Shown: piece by piece, positions 7,277-16,669 of the stretch
Layout of the letters: each line of letters starts with the position of its first letter
Position numbering within the stretch: position 1 is the stretch's first letter
Assembly (NCBI RefSeq): GCF_017743975.1
Contig: NZ_JAGHRC010000008.1
Coordinates: 1-64,000, forward strand
Direction: 5' to 3'
DNA length: 64,000 bases
Origin: Ruegeria sp. R14_0
Lineage (GTDB): Bacteria > Pseudomonadota > Alphaproteobacteria > Rhodobacterales > Rhodobacteraceae
Notes under the pieces: generated by a model
Database searches by the model: none
What the model was told of the DNA's origin: nothing
Seen by the model: the letters and a program-made list of their open reading frames with translations, nothing else
Program-made: the position numbers and the translations under genes

Positions 7277-8443
7277 ATGACCGCAGCAAAAAAGCCCGCG
7301 ATCCTTGACGGCGTGAAGGTCGTCGATCTGACTTCGGTGGTCTTCGGACCTTTGGCCACGCAAATGCTGGGCGATCTGGGGGCCGATGTGATCAAGGTCG
7401 AAGGCCCTGAGGGCGATCTTCTTCGCCAGGTCCAGCCCTCCCGCAGCAAGCTGATGGGCGCGGCCTTCCTGGGCACCAACCGCAACAAGCGCAGTGTTGT
7501 GCTCGACCTGAAAACGCAAACCGGCCGCGACCGGCTGCGCAAGCTTCTCTCGGATGCCGATGTGATGATTTCAAGCATCCGGCCCGCCGCACTTGCGCGC
7601 CTTTCGCTTGATCCCGAAACCCTGCGTCACGAGAACCCAAAGCTGATCACGGTCTCGGCCACCGGCTTCGGGCAGGACGGACCCTATGCCGCCAAGCCCG
7701 CCTTTGACGATTCCGTCCAGTCGGTTTCGGGTCTGGCCGGCCTAGCAACATTGCGTGACCCCGAGGCTCCGCCCGCCTATGCCCCGACGATCCTCGCCGA
7801 CAAGCTCGGCGGCGTGACAGCTGCCTACGCCGTCATGGCGGCCCTTTTCCACCGCGAGCGCACGGGCGAAGCCCAGCATGTCGAGGTTCCGATGTTCGAA
7901 ACGCTGGCCTCCTTTCTGATGGTCGAGCATCTGGACGGCGCCACTTTCGAAGAAACCCCGCGGGATTTCGGCTATGCAAGGATGCTGGTTCCGCACAGGC
8001 GCCCGGTTCAGACGGCGGACGGCTACATCACGATTCTGCCCTACACCAACGTCCAGTGGGCGCGGTTCTTCATGGCGGTCGGGCGCGACGACATGATTGA
8101 CCACATCTGGGTCACCGACATGGATGCGCGCAGCCGCAACATCGGCGCGGTATACGATATGGTGGCGCAGATTGCCCTGACCCGGACAACGGATGACTGG
8201 CTTGCCCTGATGGAGCAGGCCGACATCCCCGCCATGCCAGTGAACAACCTGTCGGATTTGCCCAGCGACCCCCATCTTGCCGCGACCGGGTTCTTTCAGC
8301 AGATCGATCACCCGAGCGAAGGCGCCATCTGGACAACACGCCCGCCGATCCGGTTCTCGGCAACACCGGCGCGGCATGACCACCGCCCTGCCCCCGGACT
8401 GGGAGAGCACGACGAAGAGATCTTCGGACCGGGCGGGGAATAA
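7277..8443 (+). CDS. Type III (CaiB/BaiF family) CoA-transferase
   Basis: A 388-residue CaiB-family protein. Asp175 in ILADKLGG occupies the catalytic aspartate position, and the expected His of racemases is absent (AKPAFDDSVQ). It forms a two-gene unit with the preceding CoA-transferase. The two differ clearly in sequence, so they may serve different acids or form a hetero-oligomer, as some benzylsuccinate-type CoA-transferases do. It converges on a dehydrogenase gene 21 bases away; only a very tight 6-bp stem (8448-8461) lies between them. Confidence 0.84.
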   Translation: MTAAKKPAILDGVKVVDLTSVVFGPLATQMLGDLGADVIKVEGPEGDLLRQVQPSRSKLMGAAFLGTNRNKRSVVLDLKTQTGRDRLRKLLSDADVMISSIRPAALARLSLDPETLRHENPKLITVSATGFGQDGPYAAKPAFDDSVQSVSGLAGLATLRDPEAPPAYAPTILADKLGGVTAAYAVMAALFHRERTGEAQHVEVPMFETLASFLMVEHLDGATFEETPRDFGYARMLVPHRRPVQTADGYITILPYTNVQWARFFMAVGRDDMIDHIWVTDMDARSRNIGAVYDMVAQIALTRTTDDWLALMEQADIPAMPVNNLSDLPSDPHLAATGFFQQIDHPSEGAIWTTRPPIRFSATPARHDHRPAPGLGEHDEEIFGPGGE

Positions 8444-8464
8444 CCCCACCCGGCACCGGGTCGA

Positions 8465-9622
8465 TCACACATCCATCGAACGTGCGATCAGTTCCTTCAT
8501 GATCTCGTTCGTGCCGCCATAGATCATCTGAACACGGCTGTCGGCATAAAGCCGCGCGATCGGATATTCCATCATGAAGCCATAGCCGCCATGCAGTTGC
8601 AGACATTCATGCATGACCTCGTTCTGCGTCTGGCTGCCCCACCACTTTGCCATCGAGGCCGTGGCCGCATCAAGCTCGCCCGCTTCCAGCCGTGCGATCC
8701 CGTCATTGACGAAACTGCGCAGCAATTCGGCCTTGGTCTTGCATTCCGCCAGCTTGAACCTTGTGTTCTGGAAATCCATGATCCGGCTGCCGAACGCCTT
8801 GCGGTCCTGCACGTATTTCACGGTTTCGGCGATGGCAAAGTCGATGAAGCCTAGCGCGGTGATGCCGATCATCAGCCGCTCCCATGGCAGTTGCTTCATC
8901 AGCTGATAAAACCCCTGCCCCTCTTCCGGGCCGAGCAGGTTCGCCGTCGGCACGCGCACGTCCTCGAAGAACAGCTCCGCCGTGTCCGACCCCTTCATGC
9001 CCAGTTTCTTCAGGTTGCGCCCCCGGCGAAAGCCCTCGGCATCTTCGGTTTCCAGAACGATCAGCGAAACACCCTTGGCGCCGGCGCCCCGGTCGGTTTT
9101 TGCCACGACGATCACCAGATCGGCGGTGTGCCCATTGGTAATGAAGTTCTTCGACCCGTTGATCCTGTAATGGTTGCCGTCCTTCTCCGCATGGGTCTGG
9201 ACGTTCTGAAGGTCAGAGCCGGTTCCCGGCTCGGTCATCGCGATGGCCGCGACACGGTCGCCGCTGACCAGCTTCGGCAGCCACTTTTTCTTCTGCTCTT
9301 CGCTGCCATAGGCGTCGATGTAATGGATCACGATGGACTGGATGCCATAGCCCCACCCCATGTCTCCGGTACGCCCTTGTTCGTAAACGGTAATCGCATC
9401 GAACCCGATACCGCCGCCGAACCCGCCATAGTCTTCGGCGATCGAGCCCCCCATGATGCCCTGCTGTCCGGCGGACTTCCAGAACTCGCGGTCCACGATC
9501 CCCTGCTCGGCCCATTTTTCGATATTCGGGGCCATTTCGGCATCAAAAAGCTTGCGCGTGCTATCCGCAAATATCTTGTGTTCATCCGCCGCCCAACCAG
9601 GCGAGTTCTTGATCAGAGACAT
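8465..9622 (-). CDS. Acyl-CoA dehydrogenase, isovaleryl/long-chain-type catalytic residue
   Basis: A 385-residue flavoprotein with AMTEPGTGSDLQNVQT (FAD and substrate site), QLHGGYGF and IYGGTNEIM. The C-terminal motif has Gly where short-chain members have the catalytic Glu. Glu248 in LPWERLMIG sits where isovaleryl- and long-chain acyl-CoA dehydrogenases keep their base, so an active enzyme is expected. It is transcribed alone towards the CoA-transferase pair. A degenerate copy of the operator half-site lies 40 bases upstream at 9662. Electrons would go to EtfAB. Confidence 0.88.
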   Translation of the reverse strand: MSLIKNSPGWAADEHKIFADSTRKLFDAEMAPNIEKWAEQGIVDREFWKSAGQQGIMGGSIAEDYGGFGGGIGFDAITVYEQGRTGDMGWGYGIQSIVIHYIDAYGSEEQKKKWLPKLVSGDRVAAIAMTEPGTGSDLQNVQTHAEKDGNHYRINGSKNFITNGHTADLVIVVAKTDRGAGAKGVSLIVLETEDAEGFRRGRNLKKLGMKGSDTAELFFEDVRVPTANLLGPEEGQGFYQLMKQLPWERLMIGITALGFIDFAIAETVKYVQDRKAFGSRIMDFQNTRFKLAECKTKAELLRSFVNDGIARLEAGELDAATASMAKWWGSQTQNEVMHECLQLHGGYGFMMEYPIARLYADSRVQMIYGGTNEIMKELIARSMDV

Positions 9623-9784
9623 GTTTCTTACCTATCGAGCCAAGCTTTCATTTGGAGGAATCTAACGAGCGTTCCGTTTCTTGACAACGATCCTGAGCAG
9701 CTGATGACGAAGCGTCACCGGCTCTTGCACCACGCGTCTCCGGGTGGTTCCGTTGGGCCCGCCTTCCACTCGCCACACGCAAAA

Positions 9785-9811
9785 AAAGGCCCGCCGGTCT
9801 GGCGGGCCTTT
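9785..9811 (-). terminator. Intrinsic terminator of etfBA
   Basis: On the minus strand an 11-bp GC-rich stem (AAAGGCCCGCC / GGCGGGCCTTT, loop of 5) is followed by a run of T. It lies 24 bases beyond the etfA stop codon and is a classical rho-independent terminator. Confidence 0.9.
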
Positions 9812-9835
9812 CCGTGAAGCACCGTGTGCCGCGCC

Positions 9836-10762
9836 TCAGAGCTTCTCGACGAACTCGGGGACGGCGGTGAAAAGATCCGCGACCAGTCCGTAGTCGGCGA
9901 CCTGGAAGATCGGGGCCTCCTCGTCCTTGTTGATCGCGACGATGACCTTGCTGTCCTTCATGCCTGCCAGGTGCTGGATCGCGCCGGAGATGCCGACGGC
10001 GATGTAGAGCTCGGGCGCGACAACCTTGCCGGTCTGGCCGACCTGCCAGTCGTTCGGGGCATAGCCCGAGTCGACGGCTGCACGGGACGCGCCAACGGCG
10101 GCGCCCAGCTTGTCGGCGAGGCCCTCGATGATCGCGAAGTCGTCCTTGGAGCCGACACCGCGGCCACCGGAGACAACCACCTTGGCGGAGGTCAGTTCCG
10201 GGCGGTCCGACTCGGCCATCGCGTCCTCGACCCATTCCGAAAGGCCCGGATCCTCGGCCGTGGCCGCATCCGCGACAGAAGCGGAGCCGCCGTCACCGGC
10301 CGCGTCGAAGGTGGAGGTCCGGAAGGTGATAACCTTCTTTTCATCCTTCGACTTTACAGTCTGGATGGCGTTGCCGGCGTAGATCGGGCGCTCGAAGGTA
10401 TCGGCGTCGACCACTCCGGTCACGTCGGTCAGGATCATGCTGTCCAGCAGGGCAGCAACACGCGGCATGATGTTCTTCGCATCCGTCGTGGCGGGGGCCA
10501 CGATGTGCGAATAATCCCTCGCGAGGGAAACGATCAGCGCCGACACAGGCTCCGCCAGGCGGTGACCGTAAAGCGCATCCTCGGCGACCAGAACCGATGC
10601 GACGCCGTCGATCTTGGCGGCAGTGTCGCCTGCGGCCTTGGCGGAGGCGCCAACGGCCAGGACGGTCACATCGCCCAGAGCCTTGGAGGCAGAGACAGCC
10701 TTGGCGGTGGCGTCCAGCGCCAGTTCGCCGTTGTTGACTTCGGCAAGCAGAAGAACGGCCAT
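9836..10762 (-). CDS. etfA: Electron transfer flavoprotein subunit alpha
   Basis: The 308-residue alpha subunit binds FAD and forms the EtfAB heterodimer that takes electrons from acyl-CoA dehydrogenases. The C-terminal FAD-binding part is intact ([38 protein letters not shown]). Its ATG shares one base with the etfB stop (TAATG). A dedicated etf pair on the plasmid supports high dehydrogenase flux through this island. A chromosomal pair presumably also exists. Confidence 0.96.
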   Translation of the reverse strand: MAVLLLAEVNNGELALDATAKAVSASKALGDVTVLAVGASAKAAGDTAAKIDGVASVLVAEDALYGHRLAEPVSALIVSLARDYSHIVAPATTDAKNIMPRVAALLDSMILTDVTGVVDADTFERPIYAGNAIQTVKSKDEKKVITFRTSTFDAAGDGGSASVADAATAEDPGLSEWVEDAMAESDRPELTSAKVVVSGGRGVGSKDDFAIIEGLADKLGAAVGASRAAVDSGYAPNDWQVGQTGKVVAPELYIAVGISGAIQHLAGMKDSKVIVAINKDEEAPIFQVADYGLVADLFTAVPEFVEKL

Positions 10763-11520
10763 TACATAATCCCCTTCTCTTTGAGTTTCGCCACGAGGGT
10801 ATCCACATCGGGCACCATCTCACCGGCTTTGCGCGCTTCGGGCTCGGAGGTCTTCACGATCTCCAGTCGCGGCGAAACGTCGACGCCGTAGTCGTCGGCC
10901 GATTTCTCATCCAGCGGCTTTTTCTTCGCCTTCATGATATTGGGCAGCGAGGCATAGCGCGGTTCGTTCAGACGCAGGTCGGCGGTGACGATGGCGGGCA
11001 TCTTGACCTTGATGGTCTGCAGACCGCCGTCGACTTCACGCTTCACGACGGCGCTGTCGCCGTCGATGTCCAGCTCGTTGGCAAAGGTTGCCTGGGACCA
11101 GCCGAGCAGGGCCGCCAGCATCTGGCCGGTGGCGTTCATGTCGTTGTCGATCGCCTGTTTGCCCGCGATGACGAGGCCCGGGGCCTCCTCGTCGATGACA
11201 CCCTTGAGGATCTTGGCGACGGCCAGCGGTTCGATGTCGGTGTGCACGTCATCGGCGGCGACAACCAGGATGGCGCGGTCTGCACCCATGGCGAGCGCGG
11301 TCCGCAGGGTTTCCTGCGCCTGCTTCACACCGATGGAGACGACGACCACCTCTTCGGCGTTCCCGGCCTCCTTCAGGCGGATGGCCTCTTCGACGGCGAT
11401 TTCGTCGAACGGGTTCATCGACATCTTAACGTTAGCGAGATCGACACCGTTGCCATCCGCCTTGACGCGGACCTTCACGTTGTAGTCGATCACGCGTTTC
11501 ACAGGCACGAGTACCTTCAT
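10762..11520 (-). CDS. etfB: Electron transfer flavoprotein subunit beta
   Basis: The 252-residue beta subunit begins [20 protein letters not shown] and carries the family recognition loop region and the AMP-site region ([15 protein letters not shown]). It is the usual length for the family. It lies directly before etfA, in the usual order. No operator palindrome was found upstream, so this pair may be expressed independently of the four operator-linked units. Confidence 0.96.
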   Translation of the reverse strand: MKVLVPVKRVIDYNVKVRVKADGNGVDLANVKMSMNPFDEIAVEEAIRLKEAGNAEEVVVVSIGVKQAQETLRTALAMGADRAILVVAADDVHTDIEPLAVAKILKGVIDEEAPGLVIAGKQAIDNDMNATGQMLAALLGWSQATFANELDIDGDSAVVKREVDGGLQTIKVKMPAIVTADLRLNEPRYASLPNIMKAKKKPLDEKSADDYGVDVSPRLEIVKTSEPEARKAGEMVPDVDTLVAKLKEKGIM

Positions 11521-11562
11521 TGGCGTGGATCTCCTTGATTTTCTGGTTTGGTTTCGACCGGT

Positions 11563-12345
11563 TCAGCGGTCTTGGAATTCCGGCTTTCGTTTTTCCGAGA
11601 ACGCTTTCATGGCCTCCGGAAAGTCGTGCGCGCACAACAGGACGCTTTGGCAATCACGCTCGATGTCCAGTGCCTCAAGATAACTGCATTCCGCGGCGGC
11701 GCGCATCACACGCTTGGCGGTCTGAACACCGAACATCGGATGCTGGGTAATCTCGCGCGCGATTTCCAGCGCGCGGGTCTCGACCTGGTCGGCCGGAACG
11801 CAGTCTTCGACGATGCGCAGTTCCTGGGCGGTCCGCCCGTCGATCTCGCGCCCGGTAAGAACAAGCATCCGCGCCACACCCGCGCCGGCACGTTGCTGCA
11901 AAAGCCAGCTCGACCCGGTGTCGGGACAGCCGCCAACGCGGGCAAAGACCTCGCACAGCCGGGCATCTTCTGCCGCCACGACAATATCCGCCGACAGGGC
12001 CAGGCTGAGGCCCGCACCGAAGGCGACGCCGCACACGGCGGAAATCAGCGGTTTGCGAAACAGATAGGCCGCGCGCCCGCCATCGTGGACCTTGTCCACC
12101 ATTTCCGATGTCGCGCGCGCGCCTTTGGCGATCTCAGTTTGAAACCCGACGAGATCGCCGCCGCTGCTGAAATGGTCGCCACCGGTCATGACAACGGCAC
12201 GGATCGTATCGTCGCGTTCCGCTTTGCGCAGGTGGGTCACCAGTTCATCGACGAAGGCGATGCTGTAGGGGTTGCGCTTTGCTGGCTGAAGAAAGCGCAG
12301 GACGCCGATGGGGCCTTCCCTGTCCAATCGCATCAAGTCGCTCAT
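11563..12345 (-). CDS. Crotonase-family protein, PaaG-like isomerase or hydratase
   Basis: A 260-residue crotonase fold with the oxyanion-hole region HFSSGGDL and GVAFGAGLSLALSAD. Neither glutamate of classical enoyl-CoA hydratase is obvious: the first position reads GLSLALSAD and the second LCEVFARVG. The stretch GGCPDTGSSWLLQQ resembles PaaG-type isomerases, which use an Asp. A role as an enoyl-CoA isomerase or ring-modifying enzyme is more likely than simple hydration. A good ribosome site (AAGGAGA) precedes the ATG. It follows a second crotonase gene. Confidence 0.82.
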   Translation of the reverse strand: MSDLMRLDREGPIGVLRFLQPAKRNPYSIAFVDELVTHLRKAERDDTIRAVVMTGGDHFSSGGDLVGFQTEIAKGARATSEMVDKVHDGGRAAYLFRKPLISAVCGVAFGAGLSLALSADIVVAAEDARLCEVFARVGGCPDTGSSWLLQQRAGAGVARMLVLTGREIDGRTAQELRIVEDCVPADQVETRALEIAREITQHPMFGVQTAKRVMRAAAECSYLEALDIERDCQSVLLCAHDFPEAMKAFSEKRKPEFQDR

Positions 12346-12357
12346 GGTATGTCTCCT

Positions 12358-13134
12358 TCAGGTTCCGGTCCAGACCGGCCTGCGCTTTTCGGCAAAGGCC
12401 TTGGGGCCTTCAATGGCATCATTGCTGGCATAGACCACCTCGTGCAGGCGCTTGCCTTCCTCAAGGCCACCCGCACAGCCCAGATCCATGGTTGCGCGAA
12501 CGCTGCCTTTCGCCGCAATCACCGAAAGCGGCGCCGCGCTGGCGATGCGTCTGGCCAGTTCGAGCGCGCGTGAGCGAACGGCATCGGGCGTCTCTTCGAG
12601 GTAGTTGGTGAACCCGTAATCGTGCAAACGTTCGATCGGCATCAGGTCGCCGGTCAGAACAATTTCCATCAAGATGGGCTGCGGCAACATCGACAGCGCC
12701 GGCGACGCCCAAGGCGATCCACGACCGATCTTCACCTCGGTGATGCCGACCTTGGTCCCCTTGAGACCGACCCGGAGATCGCAATTCAGCGTCAGCATCA
12801 TGCCACCCGCCATCAGCGACCCCGTCATCGCCGCGATGATCGGCTTCTTGCAGGCGCGCATGGTCTCGTGAAACGGATCACGCATCTTGGACAGGATATC
12901 GACACCCTCGTCGCGTTTGATCTGCGTGGCTTCCTTCAGATCCAGCCCCGCGCTGAAAACCCCGCAATCGGCAGAGGTTAGAATTGCCACGCGCACGTTG
13001 TCATCCGCTTCGATCTGTTCCCAGGCATCGGTCAACCCGTTTGTCGCGGCCACGGAAAGCGCATTCTTGCGCTCGGGCCGGTTGATTGAGACGGTCGCGA
13101 TACCGTCCGCGATGTTCACGTCAATGGGGCTCAT
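12358..13134 (-). CDS. Crotonase-family enoyl-CoA hydratase/isomerase
   Basis: A 258-residue crotonase protein (CGVFSAGLDLKEA, GSLMAGGMMLTLNCD, VGITEVKIG). The second catalytic Glu is present in ITEVKIG, while the first position is Met (AGGMMLTL). That pattern suits an isomerase or an atypical hydratase. I chose ATG 13134 because the conserved start MSPIDVNIADGIATVSINRP follows a GAGG site. The 25 codons upstream look like non-coding leader. It sits between the binding-protein genes and the PaaG-like gene. Confidence 0.84.
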   Translation of the reverse strand: MSPIDVNIADGIATVSINRPERKNALSVAATNGLTDAWEQIEADDNVRVAILTSADCGVFSAGLDLKEATQIKRDEGVDILSKMRDPFHETMRACKKPIIAAMTGSLMAGGMMLTLNCDLRVGLKGTKVGITEVKIGRGSPWASPALSMLPQPILMEIVLTGDLMPIERLHDYGFTNYLEETPDAVRSRALELARRIASAAPLSVIAAKGSVRATMDLGCAGGLEEGKRLHEVVYASNDAIEGPKAFAEKRRPVWTGT

Positions 13135-13224
13135 GATGCCTGCCTCGTATTCTTTGGATAAACTTGGGGCGAAGCTTCCCCGCGACAGGTTTGCCGCGGG
13201 GAAGTTCATGCTTGTTCGGCCGAC

Positions 13225-14478
13225 TTATTCGGTGGTGAACGTCGCCGAGCTGTGCTTGATGACTTCCCACACAACGTCGAGATAATCGGCGCTCCAGTCG
13301 GTCAGCGGAACCCAGGTTTCGCCATTCCATTGTTCGACGCGCGTCTTGCCGCCGCCACCGTGGTCTTTGTCGGTCACTGTAACCGGAGCCATCAGGCCAT
13401 TGGCGTCGAAGTTCTCGATCGATTCATAGGCCGCCTTCATGCTCTCCGGCGTGATCGGCCAGCCGTTTTCGGAAATTGCGATACGTGCAGCCTCAAAACC
13501 GGCCGAGTAAATCGCCATGCCAGTGTTGTAGTAAACGTCACGGACCAGTTCTTCGGGCCCGCTGCCCTTGCCATTGGCATAGTAGGTGTCCAGCATCGTC
13601 TTCACGATCGGAACTTCCTGACCACCGGCCACGTTGGTTCCGCGCAGGATGCCCTTCGCCTCTTGTGCGCCGATGTTGGCGATATCCACTTCGTTCAGCC
13701 AGTTTACCGACAGATAACGATCAATCGGGAAACGGTTGCGGCGCATTTCTTTCGAAGCGACGACATGCCCGCCCGCCAGAAGCCAGCTGATCACATAGTC
13801 TGGCTTGTCACGGCGGATATTGCTCCAGGCACCGGCCTGATCCGACCCGGGAAGCGGCACGGGATAAAGCTCAAGTTCAAACCCTTCCTTATCGGAAAGT
13901 GTTTTCAGGATCTCGATCGGTTCCTGACCGAAGGGGTAATCCAGATAGATAAAGCCAATCTTCGCGTTGGACAGATCACCGTCCATCTGGCCCTTGATGA
14001 AGGCAACGTCATTTGCCGCCTGCTGCCAGTACGTCGGACCGACCGGGAAAACCCATTCGAACACTTCGCCATCCACGGCATCGCCGCGGCCAACGAAGGA
14101 TTGCATCAGAACGTTGCCGTCTTTCATCGCACGCGGCAAAACAGCGTTCGTGACCGGGGTGGACAGGAAATTGAAGATGAAGACACCGTCGCGCTTGAGT
14201 TGCTCATAACATTCAACGCCACGCTGGGGTTCGTTGCCGTGATCGCGCACGATTATTTCCACCGGATGCCCTTCGATGCCACCGTTGTCGTTGGTGTACA
14301 TCGCCAGATCCTGCGCGGCCTGGGCCACTTGTGGCGAGATGAAGGTATACGATTTACTGAGGTCGAAGCACAGCCCGAACCGGATCGGTTCCTTGTCTTG
14401 CGCGGACGCAAGCGTCCCACCTGTTGCCAACGCTGCGGCAAGAGCCACAGTCTTGAGTTGCTTTGTAAGGTTCACCAT
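13225..14478 (-). CDS. Branched-chain-type ABC transporter substrate-binding protein (second copy)
   Basis: A 417-residue periplasmic binding protein of the Leu/Ile/Val (type I) family with an N-terminal signal peptide ending near LASAQDKEP. ATG 14478 has a strong GGAGG site. It is a close paralog of the next gene upstream; shared stretches include VIVRDHGNEPQRG-type and SVNWLNEVDIANIG segments. The two genes therefore probably arose by tandem duplication. It delivers ligand to the LivHMGF membrane and ATPase parts. The ligand is inferred to be a hydrophobic carboxylate from the catabolic context, not amino acids. Confidence 0.88.
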   Translation of the reverse strand: MVNLTKQLKTVALAAALATGGTLASAQDKEPIRFGLCFDLSKSYTFISPQVAQAAQDLAMYTNDNGGIEGHPVEIIVRDHGNEPQRGVECYEQLKRDGVFIFNFLSTPVTNAVLPRAMKDGNVLMQSFVGRGDAVDGEVFEWVFPVGPTYWQQAANDVAFIKGQMDGDLSNAKIGFIYLDYPFGQEPIEILKTLSDKEGFELELYPVPLPGSDQAGAWSNIRRDKPDYVISWLLAGGHVVASKEMRRNRFPIDRYLSVNWLNEVDIANIGAQEAKGILRGTNVAGGQEVPIVKTMLDTYYANGKGSGPEELVRDVYYNTGMAIYSAGFEAARIAISENGWPITPESMKAAYESIENFDANGLMAPVTVTDKDHGGGGKTRVEQWNGETWVPLTDWSADYLDVVWEVIKHSSATFTTE

Positions 14479-14570
14479 GTTTTCCTCCCATGGATGATGG
14501 TCTACCGGCTTGATTCTGTTCCGGGCGCGCCGCAGCCGTTCACGGCAGTTGCCCATCTTTCGGTCGCTTT

Positions 14571-15812
14571 TTATTGTTCGTATTTCGAAGAGCTTTCCTT
14601 CACCACTTCCCATACGACATCGGTGTATTCCGCGATCCAGTCGGTTTGCGGCACCCAGGCCTCGCCATCCCACATCTCGATACGCGTTTTGCCGCCACCG
14701 CCATGATCGTCGGCGGTCACCGTGATCGGTGCCATCAGCCCGTTCGCGTCATAGCCGTCAAGCGCTTCCAGCCCCGCCTTGTAAGACTTCGCGGTGATCG
14801 GAAGACCTTCGTTTTCGACCGCTTTGCGCGCGGCCTCAAACATGATCGAATACATGGCCAGTCCGGTGTTGTAGAAAACGTCCTGCGTCTTCTCCAGCGG
14901 GCCGGAACCTTGTCCCTTATCATAGAGCTCGGTCATGATTTCCTGGTACAGGGCAACATTCTGTCCACCCACGACATTGGTGCCGCGCTTGATACCGATG
15001 GCTGCTTCGTTGCCGATATTGGCAATGTCCACCTCGTTCAGCCAGTTGACCGATATGTACTTCTCCATCGGGATGCCATTTCTCTTCATCTCTTTCGAGG
15101 CGACCACATGCGCGCCTCCCAGCATCCAGACGATCACGTGGTCAGGCTTTTCGCGGCGCACCTTGGACCACACACCGGCCTGATCATTGCCCGGAAGCGG
15201 CACGGGATAGAGTTGAAGCTCGAAACCCTCTTTTTCGGACAAGGTTTCCAGGATCTCGATAGGCTCCTGCCCGAACGGGTAATCGAAATAGACAAAGCCC
15301 ACCTTCACATCCGACATATCGCCGTCATGCAATTGCTTGATATAGGCAACGTCGTTGGCGGCCTGCCCCCAGTAAGTCGGTCCAATCGGATAGACCCAGT
15401 CAAACACCGTGCCGTCCACGGCATCGCCGCGGCCCACGAGCGACTGCATCAGAATGTTCCCATCTTCCATAGCCCGCGGCAGCACTGCTAGGGACACAGG
15501 CGTGGACAGCGTGTCAAAGACAAAGACGCCCTCGCGGCTGAGCTTGGAGTAGCACTCGATCCCGCGCTGCGGCTCGTTGCCGTGGTCGCGCACGATGACT
15601 TCGACCGGCTCGCCGCCAATCCCGCCCTTCATGTTGATCAGCTTCGCCAGATCCTGCGCCGCCTGGGCCACTTGTGGTGTGGCAAAGGTATAGGCCTTGC
15701 TGAGGTCGTAGCAGACGCCGACCTTGAATGGTTCGGTCTGGCCCTGCGTTCCGGCTGCCATGCCGGTCATCAGCGATATGGCGGCTAACGCCTTTGTAAG
15801 TGTCTTCATCAT
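14571..15812 (-). CDS. Branched-chain-type ABC transporter substrate-binding protein (first copy)
   Basis: A 413-residue type I periplasmic binding protein with a signal peptide (MMKTLTKALAAISLMTGMAA). It lies directly after livF. The body matches the second copy at 13225-14478 over nearly its full length, for example VPLPGNDQAGVWSKVRR against VPLPGSDQAGAWSNIRR. Two binding proteins may widen the ligand range of one permease. It belongs to the long leftward unit that starts at the SDR gene. Confidence 0.88.
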   Translation of the reverse strand: MMKTLTKALAAISLMTGMAAGTQGQTEPFKVGVCYDLSKAYTFATPQVAQAAQDLAKLINMKGGIGGEPVEVIVRDHGNEPQRGIECYSKLSREGVFVFDTLSTPVSLAVLPRAMEDGNILMQSLVGRGDAVDGTVFDWVYPIGPTYWGQAANDVAYIKQLHDGDMSDVKVGFVYFDYPFGQEPIEILETLSEKEGFELQLYPVPLPGNDQAGVWSKVRREKPDHVIVWMLGGAHVVASKEMKRNGIPMEKYISVNWLNEVDIANIGNEAAIGIKRGTNVVGGQNVALYQEIMTELYDKGQGSGPLEKTQDVFYNTGLAMYSIMFEAARKAVENEGLPITAKSYKAGLEALDGYDANGLMAPITVTADDHGGGGKTRIEMWDGEAWVPQTDWIAEYTDVVWEVVKESSSKYEQ

Positions 15813-15841
15813 GTCCTCCCTGAACAGTCTTGGTTAAAACC

Positions 15842-16669
15842 TCAACTCAGCCAGCGTTTGCGGCGGCTGTAGTGTTTGACATTGTGAAAATCGGTGGCCT
15901 CCCCGCCGCCGAGATAAAACTCCTGAATATCGGAGTTGGATTTGAGCGCCTCGGCCGTGCCGTGCATGACAACGCGGCCGTTTTCGATCAGATAGCCTTC
16001 GGAAACGATCTCCAGTGCGGCCAGGGCATTCTGTTCCACCAGCAAAACGGACATGCCCGCCTCCTGATTGATCTTTTGCAGGATGCCAAAGATCTCTTCG
16101 ACCAGGAACGGGGCAAGGCCAAGACTTGGTTCATCCAGCATCAGTAGTTTCGGCTGGGTCACCAGGGCTCTGCCGATGGCGAGCATCTGTTGCTCGCCAC
16201 CCGACAAATAGCCTGCTTGCGAATTGCGGCGCTCGGCAAGCCGTGGGAAATAGGCGTAGATTTTCTCCTTTTCCGCATTCAGCGCCGACCGGGACATGCC
16301 GCGTGGCGCGGCGGCGGTCAGGTTCTCGTCCGGCGTCAGATGTTCAAAGACCCGTCGCCCTTCGATGACGTGACAGATGCCCATCTCGACGCGCTTCTGG
16401 GCAAGCATCTCGGTGATGTCCGTTCCCTGGAACATCACTTCGCCCCGGCTGATACGTCCGCGCTCGGCCTTCAGTAGACCGCTGATCGCTTTCAGCGTGG
16501 TGCTTTTCCCCGCGCCGTTCGAGCCCAGCAGCGCGATCATCGCGCCCGTTGGCACCTGGACTGAAACACCTTTGATCGCCAGCATTACATTGTCATACAG
16601 CACCTCGACACTGTTCATGGACAGGATGGGCTGGGCCTCAGCTTTTTCTTGCATCGACATTTCCCTCAT
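15842..16669 (-). CDS. livF: ABC transporter ATP-binding protein LivF
   Basis: A 275-residue ATPase with Walker A GSNGAGKS (49-56), signature LSGGEQQ and Walker B LLMLDEPSLGLAP, the LivF type. ATG 16669 overlaps the livM stop by four bases (ATGA); later in-frame ATGs at 16660 and 16654 are possible. Relative to typical LivF (about 235 residues) it has a C-terminal tail rich in basic residues (HNVKHYSRRKRWLS). It works with LivG, LivM and LivH in import. Confidence 0.9.
   Translation of the reverse strand: MREMSMQEKAEAQPILSMNSVEVLYDNVMLAIKGVSVQVPTGAMIALLGSNGAGKSTTLKAISGLLKAERGRISRGEVMFQGTDITEMLAQKRVEMGICHVIEGRRVFEHLTPDENLTAAAPRGMSRSALNAEKEKIYAYFPRLAERRNSQAGYLSGGEQQMLAIGRALVTQPKLLMLDEPSLGLAPFLVEEIFGILQKINQEAGMSVLLVEQNALAALEIVSEGYLIENGRVVMHGTAEALKSNSDIQEFYLGGGEATDFHNVKHYSRRKRWLS

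Noticed and set aside
8448..8461. ACCCGG-CA-CCGGGT stem between convergent genes as a terminator
   Set aside because: The loop is only two bases and there is no T-tract on either strand.
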